Assembly: GCA_027575765.1 (NCBI GenBank)
Contig: JANBPT010000241.1
Span: 1 to 51,675 of the forward strand
DNA length: 51,675 nt
Reading direction: 5' to 3'
Origin: Tieghemiomyces parasiticus
Taxonomy: Eukaryota > Kickxellomycota > Dimargaritomycetes > Dimargaritales > Dimargaritaceae
This document shows positions 9,807 to 21,506 of this stretch, piece by piece (positions within the stretch are counted from its first letter, which is position 1; every line of letters begins with the position of its first letter). The position numbers were made by a program, and so were the translations under genes. The notes beneath the pieces are model-generated. The model saw only the letters and a program-made list of their open reading frames with translations. It searched no databases and was not told the DNA's origin.

Positions 9807-12436
9807 GGTCGGATTTATTCGTGGCTGAATCTGTTCATTGGTGGTGATATTCCCATACTTTCTAGGCGGATGCATCTAATAGACAACGACAATACCTAAG
9901 AGGATATCAATGTCATGTGTAGGACGGTGCGGTAAACGCTACGGGTAGTTCTCATCGGAAAATAGAAAACCGAAAGGCAATGTACTGTAATGACAGTCAG
10001 TCGAAAATAACTACCATGATGAACACGGTGATGAGGATGCCTAACTTAGGGTGGATTAGGGGGGCAGCGTCTAAGTATGATCTCCTATGCACGGGTGGAC
10101 ACCAACTGGACGAGTAGACTGGTTGGAAGGGGTTTATGAAGACTGGTGGAAGGCCAATTTAAGGCGGCTAATGCTATACACTGTCAGTCAATAGGATGGA
10201 AAATCGGGTGTCAAAACGAAGACTAGGCCGAGAGGGGTTGGGGATCACAGGCTAAAAGTGTGGTACCAACAAGCATTTTGGTCACATTGTCAAGAACGCG
10301 TGGTTGATGGTAGAGGGGACCTGGTAATTGGCAAAGATAGAGGCTAAGTTGAGGAGAGAAGAAGGATTTAACCAAAGTGCCATGAAAATGTTTATTGCTA
10401 GATGGCCGGCTTATCAAGGCAACTAAAAATAGTATAGTTGGCCCAAGGGTGGCTATAACCAGTTGACCCTGGTCTTGCTGCCCGCTGTTGTATGACAAGT
10501 GATATGCTGTAGCCAGGGGGTGGAAAGGAAGAAGAGAGGCTGGCTTGGGAATGGTGATACCAATATATGGACGCCACACTCTTGATCGTAAAGGGCTGAT
10601 GGGAAACTGTGACTTGGTTAAAGGAAGTACAGGAGGGCTGCTCAAGGCGCTTGTCACCAGCGGGTGGGCCATAGGTCGAATCCAGATTGGCCAAGGAGAT
10701 TGAGAGTACAAAGGTGAAGCAGCAGCAGCCAGAGGTTGAGGCATTCATACTATAACGAAAAGGGTTGACAAGTCCCTTTCTATCAAACCACTGCCAGTTT
10801 GCTTAGCCTCACAATCACGTCAAGCTTTCTCAACCTCTAATATTCCATCAAGGATGTCCCATTATCCGTTGGCAGAAATCAGAATTTGTGGGAAGCGTCC
10901 AATGATGGCCTCTACAACCTCCAGCTTCGTTCCAAGAGGACATGTCCAAAATCTCTTGCCGGCGATGGACAGAGCTGCACCGGACCCGCCTTGGAAAAAC
11001 AAGATGACATCCTGTTAGCAAAGTCAAGACTTGTCTATATAAAGGGGGGACACTGTTCACTGCACTGTAAACTGTCCAGCATTCAGTGAATAATTTGTTT
11101 AATTCTGCCAATCCTCCCTTGACCTTGATCCACCTTCCAGGCTTTCTCTGCGTCCCTCCCGAGGGCACACACACGCTGCACAATTGAAGGGAACATGTAT
11201 AATAATGTGATGCCATGATTACCGCCAACAATATAGGACTGAAAAGCAAAGGTGGTAGGTAAAGGTGGCTAAGGAGAGGAGAGGCGGAAGAAGAGTCTCT
11301 CGGCTGCAATATCATGTCACGAGGGCAGATGGGGACAAGTGGAAGACGGGCAATATGACATGGGTACAAACATCGACGCCTAACTTGCCTCGCTTCTTTA
11401 TTGGCAAAGTGCAACGTAAGGGTGCCAGGACAACCTGGATCATATGCTACCAAGCTTAATTGCTGAATAACCTCAGGTGGAAACTTGGAGGATCCATAAA
11501 GCTGAATATGATCACATAACGTTCAAGGGAGTGAGGTGAGGAATAAGAGCCCGGCCATCCACTGGTAGGTGACGTGGTCCCGGTACGGAGGGTGCATCAG
11601 TTGCTACGGCACTACTTCTTAGGTGCACGCCCTCCCTCGTGAGTGCTTTGGTCATGCTGATGCATACGTTGGTTTACCAAACCTTGGTGCCGTAGGCCGC
11701 CCAACCCTAGCCTATTGTTGGCCTACACTGTGACGCATTATTATCCTCCACTACCGCCTTATCACCCCAGGTGCCTTCCACTCGCCAGAAATGCATTACT
11801 CACGCCTTCACTACTTCCTGCGGCTTCTATGGCGTACTGTCCTAGTGGCCATTTCGTGGGCCACCCTCAATCGTTCTTTCCTGCCTTTCTACCTCCCAGG
11901 GTTTGATGCTACTTGTAGTCAAGCAAGGCCCTGCTAACTAGCCAAGAGAGGTCTGCAGATCTGGGCTACCGACCTTTCAGAATCCAAGTCCTGGCAAGTT
12001 GTATGCTTAAAGACGTAAGCCATACAGGCACCTACCTCTGGTCATTGCCCAAATAATAATAATACCTTTACAACCTTGGCCCCTGGGGCTCCCGCATACT
12101 CCGGTCAGTAAAGTTATCCGCTTCATCATGGAGTCCATTCCTGGAGCCCAATATCCCGTCACATAGAAAATGTCAGGATTGCTTGCGTTTTGTTTGCAAC
12201 TGTTAGGCGCCATCTGCAGCATCAAGCCCTAGTATAATAATTGAGGTACTCTCTGGGAGGCCTCTTTGGTCCAAGGTCCAGTCTTCCTTCACTCACGCCC
12301 GCACCTTCACGATCCAGGCGATGGCAACCGTCCGACTTCGGAATCGAGTTTAACTGGTGCCCAGGTCATCTCCACCTCGGAGGGATAGCTGGCTCTAGGC
12401 TCCTCAACTACACCAATCGATACCTCATAATCCCCA
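9807..12436. other. Intergenic, no recognised gene
   Basis: Several open frames occur on the minus strand (10223-10748, 10848-11453), but they resemble no protein I know, and the 11453 frame lacks an ATG start. A plus-strand TATATAAAG lies near 11037 with no substantial ORF after it. Possible non-coding transcripts cannot be judged from sequence alone. Confidence 0.4.
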
Positions 12437-12592
12437 AACACACATATATATAGCGGGTCAATTATCTATACGTATTTGTCCGCTAAGTGTGCAACTAGTA
12501 TCCTTTTCATCGTGACCTTCTCGCCAATCGACCCTCTCTCCCTGGGGCCGCGCACCCCATTAAACTACTTTCAAACTGCGGACGCGGTATTC

Positions 12593-12709
12593 ATGCGTGT
12601 GCCACCTATTGCATTGGCATCATGGGGAGCATACTGTTTAGTTGGGTATGACTTCAGCCGGGGCAATTCGTTAAGCTCATCAAATGGAAAAAAAGGGACG
12701 AATTTATGA
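12593..12709 (+). CDS. Possible tiny ORF (38 aa) behind a TATA box
   Basis: A TATATATA motif at about 12443-12450 is followed, 150 bp on, by the first ATG, which opens a 38-codon frame beginning MRVPPIALASWG and ending in a basic/Asn tail. It converges on the 3' end of the Argonaute gene (12829). There is no homology I recognise. It could be noise or a short non-coding transcript. Confidence 0.2.
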   Translation: MRVPPIALASWGAYCLVGYDFSRGNSLSSSNGKKGTNL

Positions 12710-12828
12710 TGATAGTGTAAAGTGATACGACTCGTCGGAAATATTGATCCGTCAAACCAAAAGCAGGAAATGGCAAGCGAAGGAAGCAGTATTGGATGCT
12801 GGGCGGCGTGCATCGACACTCATTCAGC

Positions 12829-15378
12829 TTACATGTAGAAGAGGGTATCATACAGCGACGGCTTGAACGAGGCCAACGCGTAGGCCGACGTGGGAGCACT
12901 CGCGCCGCTGGCCTGGCTAGAGGTATCATCGATGAACAGACTAGCCGGCTTATGGTAGCGAGCACGGGCAGCTAGTACATCGGCCATGTAGGCCGGGGTG
13001 CACAGCGACACGGTACGGGTGCAGCGTGGGAAGGCGTAGCATAGGCAATTGGTCATATCCTGGAGCACATCGGCCGTCAGGCGGTTCTCATCGAGGAGCA
13101 CCGTGTAGTGGACGGGACGCGAGGTGCCCTGAAGGCCGCTGTGGGCCTGCAGATAAAAGTCAAATAGGGCCGGGTTGGTGATATGGGTGTCGACGACAGT
13201 CCCGGCGCGGCAGTTGCCAGATCGCTCCTCATCCTGGCGGTTGACGGGGCGGAACCGCACGTGGTGGCGTTTCTGGCAGGTGACGAAGGTGATGCGCGGG
13301 GCATAGCCGACCTTTGCCTTGGCGCAGGCCCGGCGTATGGCAGCCACTTCGAAATCCAGGACGGTGCTGAACTGTGAGTCGGACACACCGTCGCGGTAGA
13401 ACAGGATGCAGCTGGGAAGGCGCTTGCTGGAGGTCTCGAACGTGCGTAGTAGGCTAAAGAACATCGCCTCCATGTTGGCAATCATCTCGGTCCCAGGGGT
13501 CTGGTGGTCCACGCGACTGGTGAAGCGCGCATACGATGCATCGAGGGTGGCTACGATAGCAGCGATGGAGTTTTGGCCCACCGACCCGGGTTCCGGGTGG
13601 GTCACGTCGGCGCCTACCACCATAGTGGGGTTGCTGGTCAGGAACGGTACTTGGCCTGGACGCAGCTGGCAGTTCACGCCCCGGAGTTTAACGTTGAGCT
13701 TGAGTGCCACATTGGCCATGTACTGGATCCCGCCCTTCTGGAACTTGCCCGACTGGAGGCACTGGGTAGGGGCACCCATCACTGTGTCCGAGATGCGCTT
13801 AATTTCACCGTACACCTGCGCGTCGGCCGAGGGCAAGATGACAAACACGACCTGAGGTGCGGCACCGCAGGCCTTGTGGCCTTCGTTCCAGGCGTTACGT
13901 AGGCCCTGCTGCAGGTTGCTATGGGGCGATGCAAAAACCGGCTGGGCCCGCTTGTCGGTGAGCTGCATGCCCACCTGCCCGCAAGCACGGAAGAGCTCGT
14001 TGATTGCCGAGCTAAGGGCGGCAACCATTCGGGGATGATGACGGTCGAGGACCAGGATGCCGTAGGATCGAAGGGCACTCGGCGTGTTAAAACGTAGGCC
14101 CTTCATATTCCAGGCCCCGTCGCGTGGACTGACCTGCTGGCCTTGACCACGCTGGTCGTAGACCAGGCTCGGCGGGGCAAGGGTACGGGCCGGGGTAACC
14201 AGAATGCGCGGATTAACGCGGATTCCAAAGGCCTTGAGGTAGGGGTTATTGAAGTTGATGAGCTGTGGAGCGTTACTGCGGATCCGGTTGAAGCGGTCGT
14301 GCGGGCGGATACACGTAAATTTGATCATCTCAGCGGTCTGGACAGGAGTCAGTTTGCGGGCATAGCGGACCCCGGAGGCCACCGTGCACACCTCGAGGGG
14401 CAGCAACACGCCGCGCTTGATCTCCACACAAGGCAGGTACGGGTAACGTAGGGTAATGTTGAGGGTACGCTGAAAGTAGTCCGCCACCGACACCTTCTCC
14501 TCGGTACCGTCGTCCTTGGTCATCTGAAACATGGATCGGTTGGCACCCTCGCTCTGGACGTCCCGAATTTTGTAGCGACGGTTATCCTCGCGGTGCGTGA
14601 CGGTAATGGGCACACCTTTGAGAGCCTTCCGGAGCGCTCGGTACTGCGGACTTCTGGGGCCGAGTTGGAGGTCTTCGGGGCGGCGCAGGCCAATGTACTG
14701 CAGCGCACGATCCAGCAGACTACCGGGGCTGTAAAAGGCGCACGAGCTCACGTCCACGTTGAGCAGGAGGCGGCCAGGCGCAGGGCGCACCGATTGGAAC
14801 AGACCAGACCACACCTCGATACCACCCGACAGCGGGCGTACCCCGTCGGGGGTGTAGAACGAATTCTTGGCACTCACGTGCTGGCTGGCCGGGTGTTGGT
14901 GGAACGCCAGGTCCAAGGCGTTCAGACAGGAGGTGATGCGGTCAAGGTCCTTGTGCTTGCCGTCGATAAAGTCGCGCAGCTCTTGCATGTTGACTGTGGT
15001 GGCGAACTTAAGGGTGACTTGGAACGGTTTGGGACCTCCGCCCGATGGGGCAGCCTGGTGATGAGCGTGGTCTTCTTTGAGGTACACATCGAAGGGCGCT
15101 CCATCATTGATGGCCAAACGGGAAGCCGAGTAGACCTGAGCGCGACCGTCGAACACCGGGTGGGCGCCCTTAAACAGGGTGGGTCCGTGGTACTTGTCCA
15201 CCGCATGGAAAATGTCGCGGTAGAGGGCGGGGGGTATCTTTCCATCCACTTGGAAGTCGTACTGGTAGATTTTACCCGTGGTGAAACCAGCGAGCTCGTA
15301 AAAGTTGGCTTCTACGTTAACCTTCGTGCCAGTTGTCCCTAAGCTGGGGCGCGGGGCGAAGTGGGGTTGGGTGGTCAT
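12829..15378 (-). CDS. AGO: Argonaute protein
   Basis: This is an intronless 849-residue eukaryotic Argonaute, the core of the RNA-silencing effector complex that binds small guide RNAs and can slice targets. Domain order is N domain (about 20-160), L1 (about 180-230), PAZ (about 240-370), MID (about 505-565) and PIWI (about 585-820). The MID 5'-phosphate pocket is visible as Y523, K527, Q539 and K560. The PIWI catalytic residues align as D591 (DVTHPEP), E631 (GTEMIANME), D663 (YRDGVSD) and D800 (PAYMAD). The fourth position is Asp rather than the His of human AGO2; DDD-type catalytic sets are known in some Argonautes. The usual long N-terminal extension is absent. ATG is at 15378 and a TATA box lies about 205 bp upstream. 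No Dicer or RNA-dependent RNA polymerase is in the window. Confidence 0.97.
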   Translation of the reverse strand: MTTQPHFAPRPSLGTTGTKVNVEANFYELAGFTTGKIYQYDFQVDGKIPPALYRDIFHAVDKYHGPTLFKGAHPVFDGRAQVYSASRLAINDGAPFDVYLKEDHAHHQAAPSGGGPKPFQVTLKFATTVNMQELRDFIDGKHKDLDRITSCLNALDLAFHQHPASQHVSAKNSFYTPDGVRPLSGGIEVWSGLFQSVRPAPGRLLLNVDVSSCAFYSPGSLLDRALQYIGLRRPEDLQLGPRSPQYRALRKALKGVPITVTHREDNRRYKIRDVQSEGANRSMFQMTKDDGTEEKVSVADYFQRTLNITLRYPYLPCVEIKRGVLLPLEVCTVASGVRYARKLTPVQTAEMIKFTCIRPHDRFNRIRSNAPQLINFNNPYLKAFGIRVNPRILVTPARTLAPPSLVYDQRGQGQQVSPRDGAWNMKGLRFNTPSALRSYGILVLDRHHPRMVAALSSAINELFRACGQVGMQLTDKRAQPVFASPHSNLQQGLRNAWNEGHKACGAAPQVVFVILPSADAQVYGEIKRISDTVMGAPTQCLQSGKFQKGGIQYMANVALKLNVKLRGVNCQLRPGQVPFLTSNPTMVVGADVTHPEPGSVGQNSIAAIVATLDASYARFTSRVDHQTPGTEMIANMEAMFFSLLRTFETSSKRLPSCILFYRDGVSDSQFSTVLDFEVAAIRRACAKAKVGYAPRITFVTCQKRHHVRFRPVNRQDEERSGNCRAGTVVDTHITNPALFDFYLQAHSGLQGTSRPVHYTVLLDENRLTADVLQDMTNCLCYAFPRCTRTVSLCTPAYMADVLAARARYHKPASLFIDDTSSQASGASAPTSAYALASFKPSLYDTLFYM

Positions 15379-15579
15379 ACTGGGAAGAAGCAGGTAGACT
15401 TATTGCTGACTGAGGATAGCGAGGTTAAGGAGGACATCACCAGGGTGGTTGCAGAGAGAAATGGGCTAAGAAAAAAAGTAGGCGAACGTAAGGGCGAAAG
15501 TCGAAAGTGAAGCGGGGTAGGACGGGGTAGACAAATTGCGGGGTAAGGAATCAAAATATTACGAGCCGTCATAGCAGGC

Positions 15580-15587
15580 TATTTATA
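15580..15587 (-). promoter_or_regulatory. TATA box of the Argonaute gene
   Basis: The minus strand reads TATAAATA, about 205 bp upstream of the Argonaute ATG. Confidence 0.5.
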
Positions 15588-15896
15588 TGACAAGTCAGGC
15601 TGGTCTTAGACGTGGTGACGGTGGCCAGTTTTCTTTTTCACTTTGGACTGGGACACTGTTGGCCACCAGCGGACTGTCTAGTCGCAGCACCCTGACCTTC
15701 TCAGATGGCTATTCAAGTAGGGGAAAGGAGGTCTAAACCCTGCCTCACCTTCTGTCTGAACCAATTGGCGAAGTTCATAGTCTGGAATAAAGCAAGAACG
15801 CCTCTAATTAGGTACCCACTATCATTTATAAAGGATGGCGCACAACACCGGGTATGCGCCTATTTTCTCACTTAACGCTGCTAGCCTGTTAAAAGA

Positions 15897-16139
15897 ATGG
15901 CCTCCCCTTCCCCACATGAATTGACAGCTAGCTCGACCCCCCTACTTGGTGTATCCTTCCCCCCCTCCCGATCCCACCGCGTTTCTCTGTCGCCAAATCT
16001 AGACTCAAACAGGCTTGACACCAAGCTGTCATCTTCTGTTTCAACAGAAAACCGGCTAGACGATATCTTCCATGGTAGGGCACATTGCGACGATCCTCGG
16101 AACCGCCCACTTTCTATATCCGTAACCAAGCAGGATTGA
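15897..16139 (+). CDS. Possible small Ser-rich protein (80 aa)
   Basis: TATAAAG at 15837-15843 is followed by an ATG at 15897, allowing a short 5' UTR. The frame is 80 codons, rich in Ser, Pro and Leu, with a mixed charged second half (motif NRLDDIF). A minus-strand ATG frame (16144 down to 15881) overlaps it, so only one of the two can be real, if either is. No family is recognised. Confidence 0.25.
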   Translation: MASPSPHELTASSTPLLGVSFPPSRSHRVSLSPNLDSNRLDTKLSSSVSTENRLDDIFHGRAHCDDPRNRPLSISVTKQD

Positions 16140-16665
16140 AGCATGAAACTTCACAAAGTGACGTGACGGAAGGAGAGGTGGAGGGGTGGGACTGGTCAAG
16201 GTTTCTGATGACAGCCCGTCGGATAATTGCACTAGACTATATGAAAAGGCCAATATATTGCAGATTTGCCGGTCGGAAGGACCGAGAGTAAGCTAGACGA
16301 ACAAAGCTGGAACGCCAAGGTGGTGTTGAAGAAAGGAATCTCTTGCTTTTACCTCCTCGGCGTTCGTCACTCGGCGCCTCACCCCATTATCCATGCGCCC
16401 CCCTTTAGGGCCTTCTTCTAGCGTCATATGATCCCCACTCAACTTCATTTTCCCCTCCCCTTTGAGCCTGTCCAAAGCGTAAGGTCTCAAGGGTAAAGCG
16501 AGGTGCAGCTTTCGTGTAACAAAGTTGGCCTTCTCGGAGGACTAGAAGAACTGAAAATGTATTGTACAGAATAGAAAGGGAGGGAAGGGCCACGCCGACC
16601 CAGGTACTTTTAAATAGGTGAGGTAGGGGTGGGACGAAGTCGACCAAGGTCTACTATCCCTAGTC

Positions 16666-18614
16666 TTACTCTTCCAGGATGGGTCGGTTGGTCAACATCC
16701 GCAGATAATCTCCCCAAGTGTCGATGCATGATTGACTATCTCCGCACAACCAGTAGCTGCGCTTCGGTGTGCCCAGGCGGAGGCACGGTCGTTTACTCTT
16801 GGACGAGTCCGACCGGGGCTCGCGGATGCTCTGCACCTTCTCCAACAGAATTACCCGCGGCAGATCTTGTTGCTGGCGTGGCCGATGTGGGTTGGAATTA
16901 TGGTAAGATAAATAAACAGGTGCGATTAATATCTGGACGCCCACGTCTGACCATAAAATCCCACACACCTAGTCGGTGCCCTATGCATTTAACTTACCTT
17001 CTCGTTCCTGTAGTAAGAAAGGCTCCGCATACGCAAGACAAACCACCGCTTCCGCCACTGCTTATACTTGTCTCGCTTCAACAGGTACCCCCGGTGGAGA
17101 ATCTCGGCACTGTTGAAGGACTCCTGGAAACTGGGGTCATATACGGTAATGGATAAATCCTCGTCAGAACTCACATCGTCGTCGTCACCCTCGTCGGGCA
17201 TGTCGGCAATGGGCACCGAGGCGCTTGGCAGATCGCCAGGGGAAGCTGACAGCGGGGGCCGAGGGGAGTAACCATCAGAGTGAAAGGCTGGGCTGCCGAT
17301 GCTTAAACCGCTCGTCCGCACCGAAAGCCGCTGGTCAGCGCTGGCGGTTGCGTTGGATAGGTCAAAACGCACGGTGGGCGAGCGAAGGTCAGAAGGCGAG
17401 GGTAGCGGTACCGGGTCAGGTCGCGTGCCCGACTCCACGTGGTCATCCCATCGCGGCATTGGCCGTGACGACGGTCCTGCAACGTCGCTGTTCGACCGGG
17501 GTCCGGCACCACCATTTCTACAGCCGCTACTGTCTCCCCGACCACGTACCGTCGCTGAGGAGGGTACCGTGCCGTGAGTTGGCAACTCCCTGACTAGTCG
17601 GGGCAGGGTGGCGTATGGTGACACGGCGGCCGATCCCAGCACGCTCTCCATCTGAGATAAGAGACCGGTAGGGTTCTTGAGGTGATCACAGGCCTCGGTC
17701 AGGGCCCCGATCCAGTCGCTCATGATGGCAATGTTCTCGGCCTGTAGGTAGTAGATTTTAGTGACCGTGATGATGCCAATCACGTAGTGGCGCGAACGTT
17801 TGGACACCTCTGACACCAGCCGTACCATGTTGAGGTTGATCATGCTGATAAGTTCGTATTCCTACCGACCAGATGAAGCAGGTCAATTCGGGGCGCTATC
17901 TATGTTAGAAGTTAAGAAAGGAATGGATAAGATAATGTAGATCTCAGCCCGAGGAGGGTCCCGTAATTCTATATTCGGCCGGGAGACCATATGGCAACTT
18001 ACCTTCTCGTTCTTGTACGCGGATAGGCTGCTGGTGCGCAGCACAAACCACTTCTTTTTCCACACCTACGGTACGTGGGGGGGGCATGGGAGGTTTCGAC
18101 CGACGCAGTGGAAACCGCCGAGCTAGTTAGTACATTCCGGAGACCTCGCCACACTGCTAAACTTCCCAAGCGTAGCCCCGGAGTGGTTGACTAAGGTGAC
18201 CCTGACACCAGTAAGGAACTAACCTTGAGGCGGCTAGAGCGCTTGTATAGAAATCCCTTCTTCCAGATTGTCTGGTCCCCAGCAGCGACATCAGGGAGGG
18301 CAGTGTTGTTTGCTGGGTCCGCAGCAGGCGATGTGATAGCGGAGCGTTGGGGGCCACCCACCACCGCCTGGAGGCCGGGTAGCGGCAGAGGCTATAACGC
18401 ATAATTAGTGATGATGTTGGGTTAGGTAATCGATGAAACCTTGGTCGCCTGGGATATGAGGATTATAGACCACGTATGTCACACTAGGTAAACAAGGAAT
18501 CTCTGCTCGACACCTTGATATCGCACTTCGGAGATGCGTCATGCGACACCTGTGATGCCACCGTTGACAACTTACCTCGAAGGCAGGTGGTGAGGGTCTG
18601 GACCGAGCGGCCAT
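16666..18614 (-). CDS. Tandem PH-domain protein
   Basis: Five exons on the minus strand, all phase 0: 18576-18614, 18224-18391, 18003-18065, 16998-17861 and 16666-16872, giving 446 residues. Introns (125-184 bp) use GTAAGT or GTTAGT donors. PH domain 1 (about 50-155) has KKGFLYKRS, WKKKWFVLR and the C-terminal helix Trp in SDWIGAL. A Ser/Pro/Asp-rich linker of about 185 residues follows. PH domain 2 (about 340-440) has RGYLLKRDKYKQW, RKRWFVLR and a final helix with DTWGDYL. The basic residues of the first strands suit phosphoinositide binding. The two-PH layout recalls yeast Opy1 and animal TAPP proteins, but orthology is not established. The protein probably acts at membranes. Confidence 0.9.
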
Positions 18615-18713
18615 GGGCGCAATGGAGTTACCAGTGAAGACTGGCCAAGTAAAACAGAGGACGACGACGAGCGTGGCTTGACGCTTCGGAGACGGATGGA
18701 CGGATGTCGAAAA

Positions 18714-19061
18714 TTAACCTATGGTCACTGGCCGTGTCAGATGGTTAGGGTGTCCGAATGTGGAGACAGAAGACAGAAGAGGTGACCGGGCGACATTAAG
18801 AAACGGCGTCAAGTTTGAGACACGTTTAAGGGGGAAGGAGAGGCGGCGGGGAAGAGCTGAAGTATCGGGCCACGCTGATAATGGTACCTCGTAGTGCTGG
18901 AGAGGGGCGTAGGTTGCGGAGTTCAGGGTACTAGCGACTCCAGTCGAAATGGCGAGAGGCCTGGTAGTGAGAGGATGGGAAGTGAACCCTGTGTCGTAGC
19001 AAGGTGCTGGGGCGAAAGAGGCGTGAGGTGGCGTGACTCGCGCTCGCACGGCGTTAGCCAT
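18714..19061 (-). CDS. Uncertain ORF (115 aa) upstream of the PH gene
   Basis: An ATG at 19061 opens a 115-codon frame on the same strand as the PH gene, ending 100 bp before its start codon. It is rich in Ser, Thr, Pro and Arg with few acidic residues and matches no family I know. The arginines and alanines at its start could suggest mitochondrial targeting, but a chance frame is as likely. Confidence 0.2.
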   Translation of the reverse strand: MANAVRARVTPPHASFAPAPCYDTGFTSHPLTTRPLAISTGVASTLNSATYAPLQHYEVPLSAWPDTSALPRRLSFPLKRVSNLTPFLNVARSPLLSSVSTFGHPNHLTRPVTIG

Positions 19062-20151
19062 AGTAACCTGGTAAATACCCTTACAGATACTAACTTTTAG
19101 AAAGATGCATAACGTCGGATATCCAGCCGTATAAAAACAGAGAGTATTTAACCAGAAGGCTTGATACATCGCATGAGAGAACTGACTGGACAAATGTCAT
19201 ACAGTTGATTATGCCAATAATGCAGACCTGAATCCATCCTTCGCCTTGTATGATTTGCCCGTCGGCAGCTAGCGAATTCAGTGCCTCTAGAGCGGATTAG
19301 GCACAACTTTTGACCATGACCGGGACAAGGCATAGCCTTTTTATATCGTTTGGTACCTATGCCAGATGCATAACTCTATAAGCGGCCGAGTCGGTTAAGA
19401 CTATGAAGGGCCAGTCCTGTACGTTCACCTTCACCCTAGCGTAAGGCACTTTCCAAGGGAAATTGGCCTCCCTGGAGATTTCAGATGGGAGGGAGGGGCT
19501 CTGACGTCGGTCAGCAAGTCACAGGAAACTGATGCAGCGCCTTGTGCTGCACGTGGTTACAATACGAATTCCTCAGGCAAGACTTACCCGGCCAACATCC
19601 CGCCGTAGTTAGGGCACTGTTGAGGCTTGGCAATGGGCCAATACGGGAGCCCCATGGTTAATCGGCCTAATCACGGTCTAGCCCTGGTGTGGTGCGGTCC
19701 TCGGGCCCTTACCCCCGCTGCTCTTCTGCCAAGGATCACAGGCTTGGCTCCGATCCTTGGCGGTTTGATCATAATCAGTGAGGCTGATTGTTGTCATCAG
19801 ACCGTTTGCGCAGACTGACAACTGGTGGCGGGGATAGGCCCCAGCGGGTATGAGGCTCAAGCGGGGGTGTGGCGAACCGGCGTTCGTTATCTCCGCGTGT
19901 CTAGATTTTCTCATCTTCTGCCGCTGTGTACTGCAGCCCACCTTGTTGCCTGGTGCCTCCGACGTCCGCCCGGCTGCCTCTTGGACCTCATCTCCGCCCA
20001 TTGCCGTTTAGCCATTTTCCTTCTGCCCACCGTGTCTGGTGCTTGCCTCGGCATCTATCCTTGCGAGGACCTAGCACGACCCACAGCTCTGTTGTCAACC
20101 CGCATCTGCCCTGTGCTCCACACACATCTGCTCTCCCTAAAAGTCACCAAG
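19062..20151. other. Intergenic between divergent genes
   Basis: No supported gene. TATA-like motifs occur on both strands (TATAAAAA on plus near 19129, and on minus near 19340) without a clear ORF behind either. The region should contain the SWEET promoter. Confidence 0.4.
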
Positions 20152-21506
20152 ATGATGTCCGTAGTTGAGGCCTTCGCAACGTTGTTCACCATCAGCATGT
20201 TCGTCAGCGGACTGTAAGTAGACCAGAACCAGATTTTTGGTTAGGAGGGGCCAAATGGGCAAACAGTGGATTTCGATCGATCGTATCGCGACGGGGCCAT
20301 GCTACGGATCAGAAAAGCAGGCGAGAGTGGAGTCGCCTCCCTAGCGTTAACTTGGAAAGCCCCTGGCAAGCCGTTTACCACATCGGCGCTGTCTAACTGT
20401 ATCACCGACCATTGACAAGCCATTGGGCCTTACCACCACCCCCTGACGCCACCTTCCACTTCCTCACTCGAATGTGACGTGGTATAGGTCGGTGGTAAAG
20501 CGCATCAAGGCCAGTCCCACCGTGTCCCTGATTTCGCCCTTTCCGGCCTTCGCCACGATTATCAAGTAAGTACACACACTAGATAGCAATGTTTTCATAG
20601 TCGCTATGTGGTTTTTAAATGGGCGTGTTTTGGGTCATACAATTCCGCTGGGTTCTAGCTCAATTATTTTATGTAATCAACCACCCCACGCCCCTAAACC
20701 CAACACTTGCCAGCTGCATGGCCTGGTGCAAATACGCCCTCATCACCGAAGACGTCCTCATGATCATTGTCAACGCCGTCGGCGTGGCAATCTCAGTCTA
20801 CCTGGTCTACTGCCATTACAGCTACACAGACCGGAAGGTAGGTCTCCTCCCCGACGCTTAGCCCAGTGTTCACCACCCAAAGTCACTGCAAGCTACCGGA
20901 CGTACTGCCCTCATACCAACCTCGGGTTCTCTGCTTTGTGCGTGCGACCTCTTTTCAATTACAGGCCCAGATTGAGAAGATGGCCTTTAGCGCGGCCCTG
21001 ATCCTCACCGCCTTGCTCGTATACATAGACTATCTGGCGGGCGAGAACGCCCTAGCACACCTCGGCGTGGCCTGCTGCGTGGCATGCGTAGTCATGTTTA
21101 GCTCACCGCTGGTCTCCATTGTAAGTGCACCCTCTTGTATGTTCCAGTGGCCATGTGGCTTGGTAACTGGACCTTTCAGCACACCCTAGATCCATTGCCT
21201 GAGTTTCGGTGACCAATTCCAGCCTCAAGCCGCTAACGCACCTACACGTGTCCTTTCCCCCCCCTAATCGCCATATGTATATACCAGCGGACGGTCATTG
21301 CTACCCGCAGCACCTACTGCCTTTCCTTCCCACTGTCCATCACATCTCTGTTTACCTCAACCCTGTGGGCCTGGTACGGCTACACCATCAATGACATGTT
21401 TGTCTTTGCGCCTAACTTTGCGGGAGCTGTGCTAGCCATGGTGCAGGTGAGCATGTTTGCCCTGTACAAGGGCACCAGCGTAGAATCTAGTGACATCCCA
21501 CTATGA
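20152..21506 (+). CDS. SWEET: SWEET-family sugar transporter
   Basis: Five exons: 20152-20213, 20488-20565, 20714-20837, 20965-21120 and 21288-21506, giving 212 residues with intact frame across all junctions. SWEETs are seven-helix uniporters made of two triple-helix bundles that move mono- or disaccharides across membranes. Recognisable features in order are PFPAF in helix 2, Trp in CMAWCKY, Asn in IIVNAVGV, then the second bundle with SSPLVSI, LSFPLSI, LWAWYG and APNFAG. These supply three of the four conserved hinge prolines plus the Trp/Asn pairs of the substrate pocket. The first hinge proline is not found: the end of helix 1 reads FVSGLSVVKR. The C-terminal tail after helix 7 is very short. 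Fungal SWEETs are known mainly from early-diverging lineages. Confidence 0.93.

Noticed and set aside
10848..11453. 201-codon minus-strand frame
   Set aside because: It begins at TTG, contains no recognisable domain and lies in DNA with no other sign of coding.
14593..15342. Plus-strand 249-codon ORF opposite the Argonaute gene
   Set aside because: It is antisense to strongly conserved Argonaute coding sequence. The GC-rich codon pattern creates long shadow frames.
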